From NCBI GenBank assembly GCA_040755155.1, contig JBFMBP010000084.1, positions 64,405-128,404 on the forward strand: a DNA stretch of 64,000 nt. Reading direction: 5' to 3'. The position numbers and the translations under genes are program-made. The number at the start of each line of letters is the position of its first letter. Positions within the stretch are counted from its first letter, which is position 1. This DNA is from Candidatus Omnitrophota bacterium (GTDB lineage Bacteria > Hinthialibacterota > Hinthialibacteria > Hinthialibacterales > Hinthialibacteraceae). The notes below the pieces were generated by a model. That model was not told the DNA's origin, did no database searches, and saw nothing but the letters and a program-made list of their open reading frames with translations. Below are positions 34,788 through 42,509 of this stretch, piece after piece.

Positions 34788-36047
34788 TTACGCCTCGACA
34801 ACCAAATCGATTCGCTGAATGGCGTTATAGCCGGACTTAAGAAAAGGACGAGGCATGGGCTGCGCGATTCCATTGGCGTCGATCGTGCGGCAGAACAGGT
34901 CATAATGGCCGCTGGGAACATTCGTCAAAAGCGCCGCCCAATGAACTAGAGCGTCACGCATCGGCCACTGGCTAGGCTTCCCCGTGGCAGAGTCGATTTT
35001 GAGCGTCGGCGAGGGCAGTTTTTCATCTCGCATTTCCCCGCCCCAACGATCCGGCGGCGGAAGAATTTCGGCGTCATTCCAATCGGTTTTGGCGAAATAG
35101 GGATCGTCGTCCGGCAGCGGTTTATCTTGCGCATGGAGAAAATATTGGACTTTGGCAAGACCCGACATTCCGACTTGCGCCACTCCGGTTAGGAGAATCG
35201 GCTGTCCCGCTTTCGCTTTTTCCGGCGCATGAATAAAACACGCCCACGTCTTCAAATGGCTTTCCGTGTCATTGTTCCAAAGGGCGTAAGTATCATTGGC
35301 TTTGTTGCTATTGGTCAGCAAAATTCGTTGCAGCCACTTGACCGATTTATTGCCGTAAGCGCCGGGAACCAACATTCGCGCGGGCCCGCCGCGGACCGGC
35401 GAAAGCCATTCGCCATTCAGTTTATAACAAAGCGTTACCGGAAGCTCGCCAGGAGGGTCTTCCAATACTCTACCAATAGATAGAGAACTCTGAAACCGTT
35501 GTTTGATATCGTCGTTGTGATAGCCATAGTAAAAAATCCGTCTCACGTTTTTCGTTGGCTTGGCTAGCCAGATTAATTCCCTGAGCGGAACGCCTTCCCA
35601 CAAACCCATGCCGCAGGGACTTTTTCCATTGGTGCAGGACATGACGCTCAAAAAACGTATGGCGTATTTTTCGGTGAGTTTCATCAATCCCGGCCAATCT
35701 AAGGCGGTTCCCGATTCCAGCGAAAGGGGATGCTCCACGACGGAATCGCTTTCGGGATCGGCCAATATCTCCAGCCTCCACGTCTCGCGTTCCAATCCTA
35801 CGGCGCGGCGTTTTTCCGGCGTCAATTGGTATGGCGGCGGATTACCCCGGCCATAGTTTATAAAATCTTCGTCGCGGGTGAGATATTCCATTTTCGCTTT
35901 TGCTTCGTCTATAAAAGAAGAAGGAATTTTATCTTGAGACCATAGATTCGAGGCGTTCAAGCCCGCTATTCCCATCGCGCCATATCCAAGAAAAAAACGG
36001 CGAGTAAAGCCGATATGCTCTTCCGCAAGATTCTTTGAAAAAACCAT
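34788..36047 (-). CDS. Sulfite oxidase-type molybdopterin oxidoreductase with Tat signal
   Basis: This 419-residue protein has a twin-arginine leader, FTRRFFLGYGAMG (14-26). The molybdopterin domain includes LDWPGLMKL and SVMSCTNGKSPCGMGLWEGVPLRELI (about 135-159), where C138 is the expected molybdenum ligand. KLNGEWLSPVRGGPARMLVPGAYGNKSVKWLQRI and the C-terminal dimerisation-type domain (about 270-400) complete the sulfite oxidase/YedY-like layout. It acts in the periplasm with an electron partner not encoded nearby. Its natural substrate is not clear. The ribosome site (GGAAG) is weak. Confidence 0.85.
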   Translation of the reverse strand: MVFSKNLAEEHIGFTRRFFLGYGAMGIAGLNASNLWSQDKIPSSFIDEAKAKMEYLTRDEDFINYGRGNPPPYQLTPEKRRAVGLERETWRLEILADPESDSVVEHPLSLESGTALDWPGLMKLTEKYAIRFLSVMSCTNGKSPCGMGLWEGVPLRELIWLAKPTKNVRRIFYYGYHNDDIKQRFQSSLSIGRVLEDPPGELPVTLCYKLNGEWLSPVRGGPARMLVPGAYGNKSVKWLQRILLTNSNKANDTYALWNNDTESHLKTWACFIHAPEKAKAGQPILLTGVAQVGMSGLAKVQYFLHAQDKPLPDDDPYFAKTDWNDAEILPPPDRWGGEMRDEKLPSPTLKIDSATGKPSQWPMRDALVHWAALLTNVPSGHYDLFCRTIDANGIAQPMPRPFLKSGYNAIQRIDLVVEA

Positions 36048-36238
36048 CTTTGTTTTCTTCCAGTTCTTCTAAGCCGCTCGGACTGCTTTATTTACTATAT
36101 ATCGACGCATGATATAGTATACTCTGAAAACGAAAGCGCTTTCAATGAATTTCATCATCGACAAGAGTAGCAGTTTGCATGAATTACAAAGTCGGAAACG
36201 TTCAAGCATCCGTTAGAGAATGCGAGGGAAAAATCAAT

Positions 36239-36586
36239 ATGGAATCGACGAAAACCATCGATGCTTACTCGCGCCGCGTCCTTCGTCAAATCGCTCCGGA
36301 AGTCCGCGATACGTTATCCATCATTCAAATGGAAGCCATTGTCCAAGCGATCAAAGAAGTTCATCCGTTAAAAGAACATCTCGTAAATATTCGCGGCGTT
36401 CTTCCTTTTTTCCGGATGCGTTATTATTTCGTCTTTCTCATGGGGCGAGACGAGAGAAGGAATTCGAAAACGGACGAAAACGAAGGCCGTTCGCCCCAGT
36501 CGTTATCGGCGCTTCTATTGTTCTCGATATTCGCTCTATCCCCTTTGCTTTTGGCGATGATCTTGTTCTACTTCTTGATCGCATAG
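36239..36586 (+). CDS. Small membrane protein of unknown function
   Basis: This encodes 115 residues. The central section NIRGVLPFFRMRYYFVFLMGRDERRN (about 50-77) is a recurring signature of uncharacterised membrane proteins, and residues 88-114 (SLSALLLFSIFALSPLLLAMILFYFLI) form a C-terminal membrane helix. ATG 36239 follows AGGG at 11 bases; an ATG at 36179 lacks a ribosome site. The function is unknown. Confidence 0.6.
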   Translation: MESTKTIDAYSRRVLRQIAPEVRDTLSIIQMEAIVQAIKEVHPLKEHLVNIRGVLPFFRMRYYFVFLMGRDERRNSKTDENEGRSPQSLSALLLFSIFALSPLLLAMILFYFLIA

Positions 36587-36616
36587 TGAATTATTACTCA
36601 ATAGATGGAGGAATCA

Positions 36617-36814
36617 ATGTTTAAAAGCCAGGATTTAGTATGCGACGTGTTGTCCAAACGCCCCGCCGCCTGGGCGGTATTTGAAAGGCATGGCCTATGC
36701 GCCGACTGCCGCCAATCCCCGCCGCCTGTCCCCATCAGCCATTTCGTGGAAAAACACTGCGAAGGGCGCATCGACGAATTTTTGGAGGAATTGAACGCGG
36801 CGGCGGGGGAGTGA
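36617..36814 (+). CDS. DUF542/DUF1858-like small CxxC protein
   Basis: This 65-residue protein has the layout of the N-terminal ScdA/DUF542 unit and of hybrid-cluster-associated redox domains: DLVCDVLSKRPAAWAVFERHGLCADCRQSPP, with C28 and C31 in CADC and a further C48. Such domains bind iron-sulfur or redox partners, often in iron-sulfur repair. GGAGG precedes the ATG with a five-base spacer. It may be a stand-alone version of the domain. Confidence 0.75.
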   Translation: MFKSQDLVCDVLSKRPAAWAVFERHGLCADCRQSPPPVPISHFVEKHCEGRIDEFLEELNAAAGE

Positions 36815-36883
36815 GACCTTTGGGAACGATATTGAAACCAGTAACGCTTCGAGTTATGATGAAAAACATCATTGAGGTATGAA

Positions 36884-37171
36884 ATGAAAATGTTCAATCC
36901 ACCCCATCCGGGAGAGATTATAAAAAATCTATGCCTGGAACCGCTTGGCTTATCCGTAACCGAAACCGCCAAAGCTCTGGGCGTAAGCCGTAAGACATTA
37001 TCGAGTCTTCTCAATAGACGCACGGGAATAAGCCCTGAGATGGCAATTCGCCTATCCATGGCGTTTGACGTTACGGCGGAAAGCTGGCTAAATCAACAAG
37101 CGCAATACGATCTCTGGAAGGCGGAACAGAGCCGGGGAAAATTGCGAGTCAAGCGTCTATCGGCTGTTTGA
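36884..37171 (+). CDS. HigA-family antitoxin (XRE helix-turn-helix)
   Basis: This 95-residue protein matches the HigA/VapI group: [57 protein letters not shown], including the N-terminal HPGE motif and the helix-turn-helix (about 26-50). HigA normally follows the gene of the HigB RNase toxin and represses the pair. Here only 69 bases separate it from the preceding DUF542-like gene, so no HigB fits. It may be an orphan regulator. GAGGT precedes ATG 36884. Confidence 0.82.
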   Translation: MKMFNPPHPGEIIKNLCLEPLGLSVTETAKALGVSRKTLSSLLNRRTGISPEMAIRLSMAFDVTAESWLNQQAQYDLWKAEQSRGKLRVKRLSAV

Positions 37172-37226
37172 AATGTCGATGCGGCGGCATGATTTTTTTC
37201 GCTAACGAATCCTTCGAGGATTTTCA

Positions 37227-38618
37227 ATGATTACCGAATTGCATTTGCAGAATTTCAAATCCTGGAAAGATACCGGCCCCATGAAATTCGCTCCCCTCAC
37301 CGGCTTTTTCGGGACGAATAGTACGGGAAAATCCAGCATCCTGCAAGCGCTTTTGATGATGAAGCAAACGGTGGAATCCTCTGATCGAAGCCGTGTGCTT
37401 TATATGGGCGATGAGCGATCGCTGGTGGATCTGGGAACGTACTACGATATTGTTAATGGTCATAACGAAGATGCGTCTTTAGAAATATCAATATCTTGGA
37501 ATCTATTAGAACCTCTTGATATTTATGATCTCCCAACAGTAAGAAATTCAATTGGCAGTATAAATTCTTTTTCCTTTCATACCTCAATTAAAGAAGAAGC
37601 CAAACGACTTCTTTGCGACAGATTCGAATATTCATATGAGTCAAAATTTGGTAGAAAAAAACCAAAACCAATTCTAAGAATAGCTGAACAAAAAGTAGGA
37701 ATGGAGCGAAAGAGAGAGTCTTCCGATAAAAAAGCAGAATACGAATTTATTTATGAGAATATTGATCCTCTACGATCTTCAGGACGCCCATGGCCACTTC
37801 CTTCACCTGTTAAGTTTTATGGTTTTCCTGATGTAGTTTTCGCTTGTTATCAAAATTTAGGTTCATTAGGTAATTTTGTTTTGGAATTTGAGAAATTATT
37901 TTCTAAGATTGCTTATTTGGGACCATTACGGGAATACCCAAATAGGATATATGTCTGGGCGGGAAACAATCCAATCGATGTTGGTAAAAAAGGAGAAAAT
38001 GCTGTTGCGGCGATCCTTTCTTCGCAAACCAAAGACAAATCACGAAGTCAAATCAAAATACATGTTGGTAAATGGCTCAAGAAGATGAATATGATCGATT
38101 CGTTTTCTTTACGCCCCATAGCGGCAAACCGGAAAGATTATGAATTGCTTGTCAGAAAAACTCCGAAAAGCCCGGAAGTATTAATAACCGACGTTGGTTT
38201 TGGAGTTTCTCAAATTCTTCCCGTTTTAGTGCTTTGCTATTATGCGCCGAAAGGTTCGATAATCCTTTTGGAACAGCCTGAAATTCATCTGCATCCATCC
38301 GTCCAGTCGGTTTTGGCCGATGTCTTTATCGATGTGGTCAACAATAGAGGCGTGCAATTGATAATTGAAAGCCACAGCGAACATCTACTGCGGCGGCTGC
38401 AACGCCGTATTGCGGAAGAAAAACTAGCATCGGAAGATGCAGCGCTCTACTTCTGTAAAATGGATGAAGATTCATCGAAGATAGAAAAACTGGAAGTCAA
38501 TCCATACGGAGATATATGCAATTGGCCAAAAGATTTCTTTGGCGATGAAATGGACGATCTCGTGGAAATGACGAAGGCGAAAATGAAGCGTATGCAGCAG
38601 GAAGAGCGTCATTCATGA
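37227..38618 (+). CDS. AAA family ATPase with DUF3696 C-terminus, partner of PIN protein
   Basis: This is a 463-residue SMC/RecF-type ATPase. The N-terminus HLQNFKSWKDTG leads to Walker A FFGTNSTGKSS (27-37). Near 343-356 lies IILLEQPEIHLHPS, the Walker B of DUF3696 ATPases, followed by the switch region LIIESHSEHLLRRLQRRI. The middle (about 95-270) is lower in GC than the ends. It carries no TOPRIM domain. The final ATGA overlaps the start of a PIN-like nuclease gene, so the two appear to form one unit. GAGGA precedes the start. An ATP-controlled nuclease system against phage or plasmids is a sensible guess. Confidence 0.85.
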   Translation: MITELHLQNFKSWKDTGPMKFAPLTGFFGTNSTGKSSILQALLMMKQTVESSDRSRVLYMGDERSLVDLGTYYDIVNGHNEDASLEISISWNLLEPLDIYDLPTVRNSIGSINSFSFHTSIKEEAKRLLCDRFEYSYESKFGRKKPKPILRIAEQKVGMERKRESSDKKAEYEFIYENIDPLRSSGRPWPLPSPVKFYGFPDVVFACYQNLGSLGNFVLEFEKLFSKIAYLGPLREYPNRIYVWAGNNPIDVGKKGENAVAAILSSQTKDKSRSQIKIHVGKWLKKMNMIDSFSLRPIAANRKDYELLVRKTPKSPEVLITDVGFGVSQILPVLVLCYYAPKGSIILLEQPEIHLHPSVQSVLADVFIDVVNNRGVQLIIESHSEHLLRRLQRRIAEEKLASEDAALYFCKMDEDSSKIEKLEVNPYGDICNWPKDFFGDEMDDLVEMTKAKMKRMQQEERHS

Positions 38619-39106
38619 AATACGTAGTGGATACGAATGTGCCGATCGTGGCTAACGGTAGATCGGAACAGGCTTCTTCGGAATGCGTAATCGCTTGCGC
38701 GGAAATGATCCAGAAAATAACAAATTCAGGGATGATAGTAATTGATAACCAGTGGCTTATCATAAATGAATATTCGAACAAATTAAATCAAAAAGGTCAG
38801 CCCGGCGTTGGAGACGCTTTCCTTAAATGGATTCTTACGAATAATAGAAATCCTTGTCTATGCGAACAGGTGAAAATTACTCCCACAAATTCCCATAAAA
38901 ACAATTTTAAAGAATTTCCCAACGATCAACGGCTAAAGAAATTCGATCCCAGCGACCGGAAATTCGTCGCCGTGGCGCGCGCTCATAATGAGCATCCCCC
39001 TATTCTTCAAGCCGTGGACGCTAAATGGCGGAATTATCGAAAAATCCTTTCCGAGCATGACGTAACCGTTCAATTTCTTTGCCCGCAAGACAACAAAAAA
39101 AACTAA
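38615..39106 (+). CDS. PIN-like nuclease domain protein
   Basis: This 163-residue protein opens with MKYVVDTNVPIVANG; D6 is the first metal-binding acid of PIN nucleases. Further candidate acids are E23 (SECVIACAE), D114 in DPSDRKFVAVARAH and D135 in AVDAKWRN, giving a plausible four-acid set. PIN nucleases cut RNA, or DNA in some defence systems. Its start codon overlaps the upstream ATPase stop. No VapB-like antitoxin is nearby, so the ATPase is the likely partner. Confidence 0.8.
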   Translation: MKYVVDTNVPIVANGRSEQASSECVIACAEMIQKITNSGMIVIDNQWLIINEYSNKLNQKGQPGVGDAFLKWILTNNRNPCLCEQVKITPTNSHKNNFKEFPNDQRLKKFDPSDRKFVAVARAHNEHPPILQAVDAKWRNYRKILSEHDVTVQFLCPQDNKKN

Positions 39107-39115
39107 CACGGCTTC

Positions 39116-39769
39116 TTATCCGCCCCCCGAGCGTACGACGATGTCGCCTACGCTTTTTAGGCCGTTGGTGGCGTCGAAGGGGACGGCGCGGACGGGATCG
39201 CTGGCTCCGGCGCCGATGCCGAAGGTTTTATCTGGGCCGCTGCCCACGAGCGCGAACTCGTCCAGCCCCAAAGGACGCAATCCTAGTTTTTCCGCGATGC
39301 CCGGCTTGAGCGCGTTGATGTTGTGATTGTACTCGTTCGTGCCGGATACGCCTCGGTAGGAGGATTCGTAGTCCCCGTAAAGGTACGTCGTTCTCTCGCC
39401 GCCGATGGCTTCGAAGAAGGGATCTTCGGGCAGGGCGGCCATATAAGGAATGGGGCTGGTCAAGACGGCGAGTACCGCCCAGTTCGAGCGCGTTTCGCAG
39501 TCCGGCCCCATGCCTACCTTGTTAAAAAATTTTTCCAGCCGTTCGCAGCCGAGCGCCGTGTCGTCGTCCCAATAATCAATGGGATAAAAGCCCTTGTCCA
39601 CATGCAGATTCATAACCGCCGTCGACAGGCTTTTCATATCCGACTGGTTGCGGGCGATCTTGGCGCGAATCTGCGCGTTGAGAAAATTGGGAACCGCAAT
39701 AGCCGCCAAAACGCCAATAATGGCGACGACGATCAGCAATTCGATGAGAGTGAAAGCGTTCTTTTTCAT
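39116..39769 (-). CDS. Type II secretion/type IV pilin-like prepilin protein
   Basis: This 217-residue protein starts MKKNAFTLIELLIVVAIIGV, the classic N-methylation and prepilin-peptidase site (cleavage before Phe6, Glu at +5) followed by the hydrophobic spine. The continuation ANFLNAQ-like (PNFLNAQIRAKIARNQSDMKSLSTAV) is the expanded family found in Omnitrophota and Planctomycetota-like genomes. The globular part has few repeats. It builds or decorates a pseudopilus; the assembly genes are not in this window. GAGG precedes the ATG. Confidence 0.88.
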   Translation of the reverse strand: MKKNAFTLIELLIVVAIIGVLAAIAVPNFLNAQIRAKIARNQSDMKSLSTAVMNLHVDKGFYPIDYWDDDTALGCERLEKFFNKVGMGPDCETRSNWAVLAVLTSPIPYMAALPEDPFFEAIGGERTTYLYGDYESSYRGVSGTNEYNHNINALKPGIAEKLGLRPLGLDEFALVGSGPDKTFGIGAGASDPVRAVPFDATNGLKSVGDIVVRSGGG

Positions 39770-39853
39770 GCGCGCCTCTTATTGCGTTTAAGGTACGCAG
39801 GCGGCGACGCCCGCAGTATGGATACTCCCATTGTTCGAATGAATTCGATTTTG

Positions 39854-40729
39854 TCAAGAAAAATTTTCATGAAAAGCGAGTTTCGATAGCTCCGGGGGAA
39901 TATGGGATATAACGATAACTTGATCGTTTTCCGTCAGCGGATCGTCTTTTCCGGGATGATGGTTCGAGCGGGGATTGATGACGGCGATGCGGTCAGGCGT
40001 TTGTTTCCCAAGGCCGCTGGAAAAATCTTGATAAGACGCTTTGCGGCGAGCGTGTTCGATCCTGCCCTTCTTATTGCGGTTTTTTATATAGCCGCAGACG
40101 ATGAGCGGCGCTTCCGATCGAATCGCGCGCCGCGCTAATTGGCGGAAGGTGATTCCCTTCAATTCGATGGGAAGGTGCGGGAGATAGATTTGATTCGTCT
40201 TCTCATCCGTGGAAAGAAGATGTTCGAAAATATTTTGGATGCCGGGAGTAATGCAACTTTGGGCGATGATCTTTTCGGAAATTTCGCCCTGGCAGACGAT
40301 TTCGTCGATTTTAGTAGATTTCAAGTGAATGCGGTTTACGGAAGAGAGCAGTTCGATCACGGTGTGAACTTGGGGATTTTGCCGTTCGATGGCTATAGCG
40401 ACAAGCGTAGAACGGGCGTCCGCCTGATCTCCCTGCTGGGGATCGGCGAGAATGATGGCGGCGCGGGCGAGGCTGATGTTCGCTTGACGCAGTATGTCCT
40501 CTTCCGTGGGGCAGCCTTCGATTACGAAGAAATGTTTTCCGCCGCATGATTCCGGAATCCATTCGGGATGGCTTTCCCACAAACGCATATCCTGAACGAG
40601 CAGGACGGCGTCGAGGGGACGATCATGGCTTCCCGCATGCAATTCTTGGACGATTCTTTTCACCTTGTGGCTGCAATTGCAGATAACGACGTGATGTTTC
40701 AGCTCCTGGAGAGCCTCTTCCCGCTCCAT
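39854..40729 (-). CDS. RCK/TrkA-N-like regulatory subunit (second half of split channel)
   Basis: This 291-residue soluble protein has a Rossmann-like RCK domain: HHVVICNCSHKVKRIVQEL (12-30), FFVIEGCPTEEDILRQANISLARAAIILAD and STLVAIAIERQNPQVHTVIELLSSVN. A second unit (from about 200) resembles TrkA-C, ending DPLTENDQVIVIS. No membrane segments are present. The gene starts inside the last 31 bases of the channel gene with AGGAGG in front, so the two products are probably made together. It likely joins the channel as the second RCK domain that separate chains provide in some systems. Confidence 0.82.
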   Translation of the reverse strand: MEREEALQELKHHVVICNCSHKVKRIVQELHAGSHDRPLDAVLLVQDMRLWESHPEWIPESCGGKHFFVIEGCPTEEDILRQANISLARAAIILADPQQGDQADARSTLVAIAIERQNPQVHTVIELLSSVNRIHLKSTKIDEIVCQGEISEKIIAQSCITPGIQNIFEHLLSTDEKTNQIYLPHLPIELKGITFRQLARRAIRSEAPLIVCGYIKNRNKKGRIEHARRKASYQDFSSGLGKQTPDRIAVINPRSNHHPGKDDPLTENDQVIVISHIPPELSKLAFHENFS

Positions 40730-42321
40730 AAGTCCTCCTCTGCCATCGCGGCGAAAGACGGCAATTCATAGGCTATGATAATCAGGTGATCTTTCGCGTC
40801 GAGAATGATTTCCGACGGGGGAAGTTGATCTTGGCAATTAATCGGGTTGATCCAAAAACGAGTGTTGGGTTCTTCGGGGGATGAAAAATCCACTCCTATG
40901 ACGACAATGGCTTCCTCGTCATGATCCAAAAAATACAATTGCGCTTCTTTGAAAGTTTTACCAACCAGGTGGGAAGGGACGGGGACTGTATAGAACTCGC
41001 AGGAGTCGCCGGTGAACGTCATCAGTTCGTTGTAGATTTCCGTAACGCCGGGATGGAGTACGGCCTGCGAGGCCAGGCGTTCGATGTAATGGCGGCTGAG
41101 AATGAAGTCGGCCCCCGCCAGATTTTTAGCGTAATGCAGACTCTCGCCGGACAGCAATTCCACTGTCATCGGAATTCCCCGTTTGCGGCTGGCGACCGCT
41201 AAGGCGATCATGAGCGTGCGATTGTCGATGGAAACCGTACTTTGCGAAGGATCGCGCATGGAAAGCAATACCACTCGAAGCGCATGATCGATATCCGCCC
41301 GCGTCAAAACTTCCTCTTTGACGGGATCGCCAGAGATGGCGAAGACTTTTTTGTAGATCACGGGATCGGGAATTTTCAATTCCTCCGCAATGGGGCTGAT
41401 GATCAGAAAAAAATATTTCCCGTCCAGGGCGGCGTTCACTTGGCGGATTACATTGTCCAAATTGGAATTTTCTCCCAGAATAACGATATGATGCTTCATG
41501 ACGCCTTCCGGCGGCTTTATGGCGATCTTTCCCGCACGATGCACTTTACGGACCAGGATCGAAACGATCTCGGCGGTGAGCATCCCCACGACGATAATTC
41601 CCGCAATCAGAAAAATGGTTACTTCCACGCGGCCCAAAGTGGAAATCGGTTCTTTGTCTTCGATGCCGGAAATTAGAACGATGAGAATATTCCAATAGGA
41701 TTTTCCATAATCGCTAAACGGCCCCGCTTCCTCCGTAATAAGACTTTCCGTAAAGAAAAGCAGATGCGCGCCGATGATCCAAATCAATACGCCATAGAAA
41801 AATAATCGTCCTAATTGGCGAAGACGGTATTGATAATTGAGGACGCTGAACCAGATGCGGAAAGAGATCATTCCCCGGTAAATCAGAAATCCGTAACGTA
41901 GGAATTTCAATAAGCGCAAAAGCCGCAATAGGCGCACAAGCCGCAGCAGCCGCATTCCCCGGAAAGCGCGCAGCAACAGCATCTCTTCACATAGCATAAG
42001 CAGAGAAGGAACGATGGCGATCAGGTCGATTAGCGCGTATAAAGTGAAAGGGTAAATCAGCCGGTTCGCCGAAGAATACCACCGCAGAACATATTCCACG
42101 ATAAAAATAGCCGCAAAAACGAATTCCGTGTACGTAAAGAACGTCAAATGCTCTGGAAAGATATATTCCAAAGGTACGGCGGCGCAGGAAATCAGGATGC
42201 AAGCCAGAATGAATAGATCCATGGCAAGGCTGAGGCGCGTGGAATCCCGCCCGCCTTTATAAGGCTCCATTATCTCTCGCAATACTTCGCGAAAAGGCCT
42301 TTTAAGATGATTGTTTTCCAT
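40699..42321 (-). CDS. Voltage-sensor type ion channel with RCK domain and atypical pore loop
   Basis: This 540-residue protein has six membrane segments in about 1-260 followed by an RCK domain (HHIVILGENSNLDNVIRQVN near 277-296) and TrkA-C-like units. Segment S4 (about 118-142) carries arginines every third residue, FRGMRLLRLVRLLRLLRLLKFLR, as in voltage sensors. In the pore region SYWNILIVLISGIEDKEP (208-225) the potassium selectivity sequence TVGYGD is absent and SGIEDKEP stands in its place, so potassium selectivity cannot be assumed. AAAGGAT lies directly before the ATG, and a MITE-like element begins eight bases upstream of the start. Confidence 0.82.
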   Translation of the reverse strand: MENNHLKRPFREVLREIMEPYKGGRDSTRLSLAMDLFILACILISCAAVPLEYIFPEHLTFFTYTEFVFAAIFIVEYVLRWYSSANRLIYPFTLYALIDLIAIVPSLLMLCEEMLLLRAFRGMRLLRLVRLLRLLRLLKFLRYGFLIYRGMISFRIWFSVLNYQYRLRQLGRLFFYGVLIWIIGAHLLFFTESLITEEAGPFSDYGKSYWNILIVLISGIEDKEPISTLGRVEVTIFLIAGIIVVGMLTAEIVSILVRKVHRAGKIAIKPPEGVMKHHIVILGENSNLDNVIRQVNAALDGKYFFLIISPIAEELKIPDPVIYKKVFAISGDPVKEEVLTRADIDHALRVVLLSMRDPSQSTVSIDNRTLMIALAVASRKRGIPMTVELLSGESLHYAKNLAGADFILSRHYIERLASQAVLHPGVTEIYNELMTFTGDSCEFYTVPVPSHLVGKTFKEAQLYFLDHDEEAIVVIGVDFSSPEEPNTRFWINPINCQDQLPPSEIILDAKDHLIIIAYELPSFAAMAEEDLWSGKRLSRS

Positions 42322-42328
42322 ATCCTTT

Positions 42329-42480
42329 GAGCCTCTTGCAAAACTCTATTATTCCTCCCCCAAGCCTGGGGGAGGTTAGGAGGGGATTGTTTTAAGTCTA
42401 ATAAAATCAACCCCCCTCTAACTCCTCCCAAACTTGGGGGGAGAATTAAAAGCGGATTTTATCAATTTTGCAAGAGCCTC
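42329..42480. repeat. MITE-like long-hairpin element, copy 2 (152 bp)
   Basis: Terminal inverted repeats GAGCCTCTTGCAAAA (left) and TTTTGCAAGAGCCTC (right) enclose facing arms CCTCCCCCAAGCCTGGGGGAGG and CTCCTCCCAAACTTGGGGGG around TAAGTCTAATAAAATCAACCC. The copy at 50521 has the same ends and length. No transposase is inside, as expected for a non-autonomous element. Confidence 0.85.
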
Positions 42481-42509
42481 CATTCAAACGCGCGTTTTCT
42501 CCACTGCGT

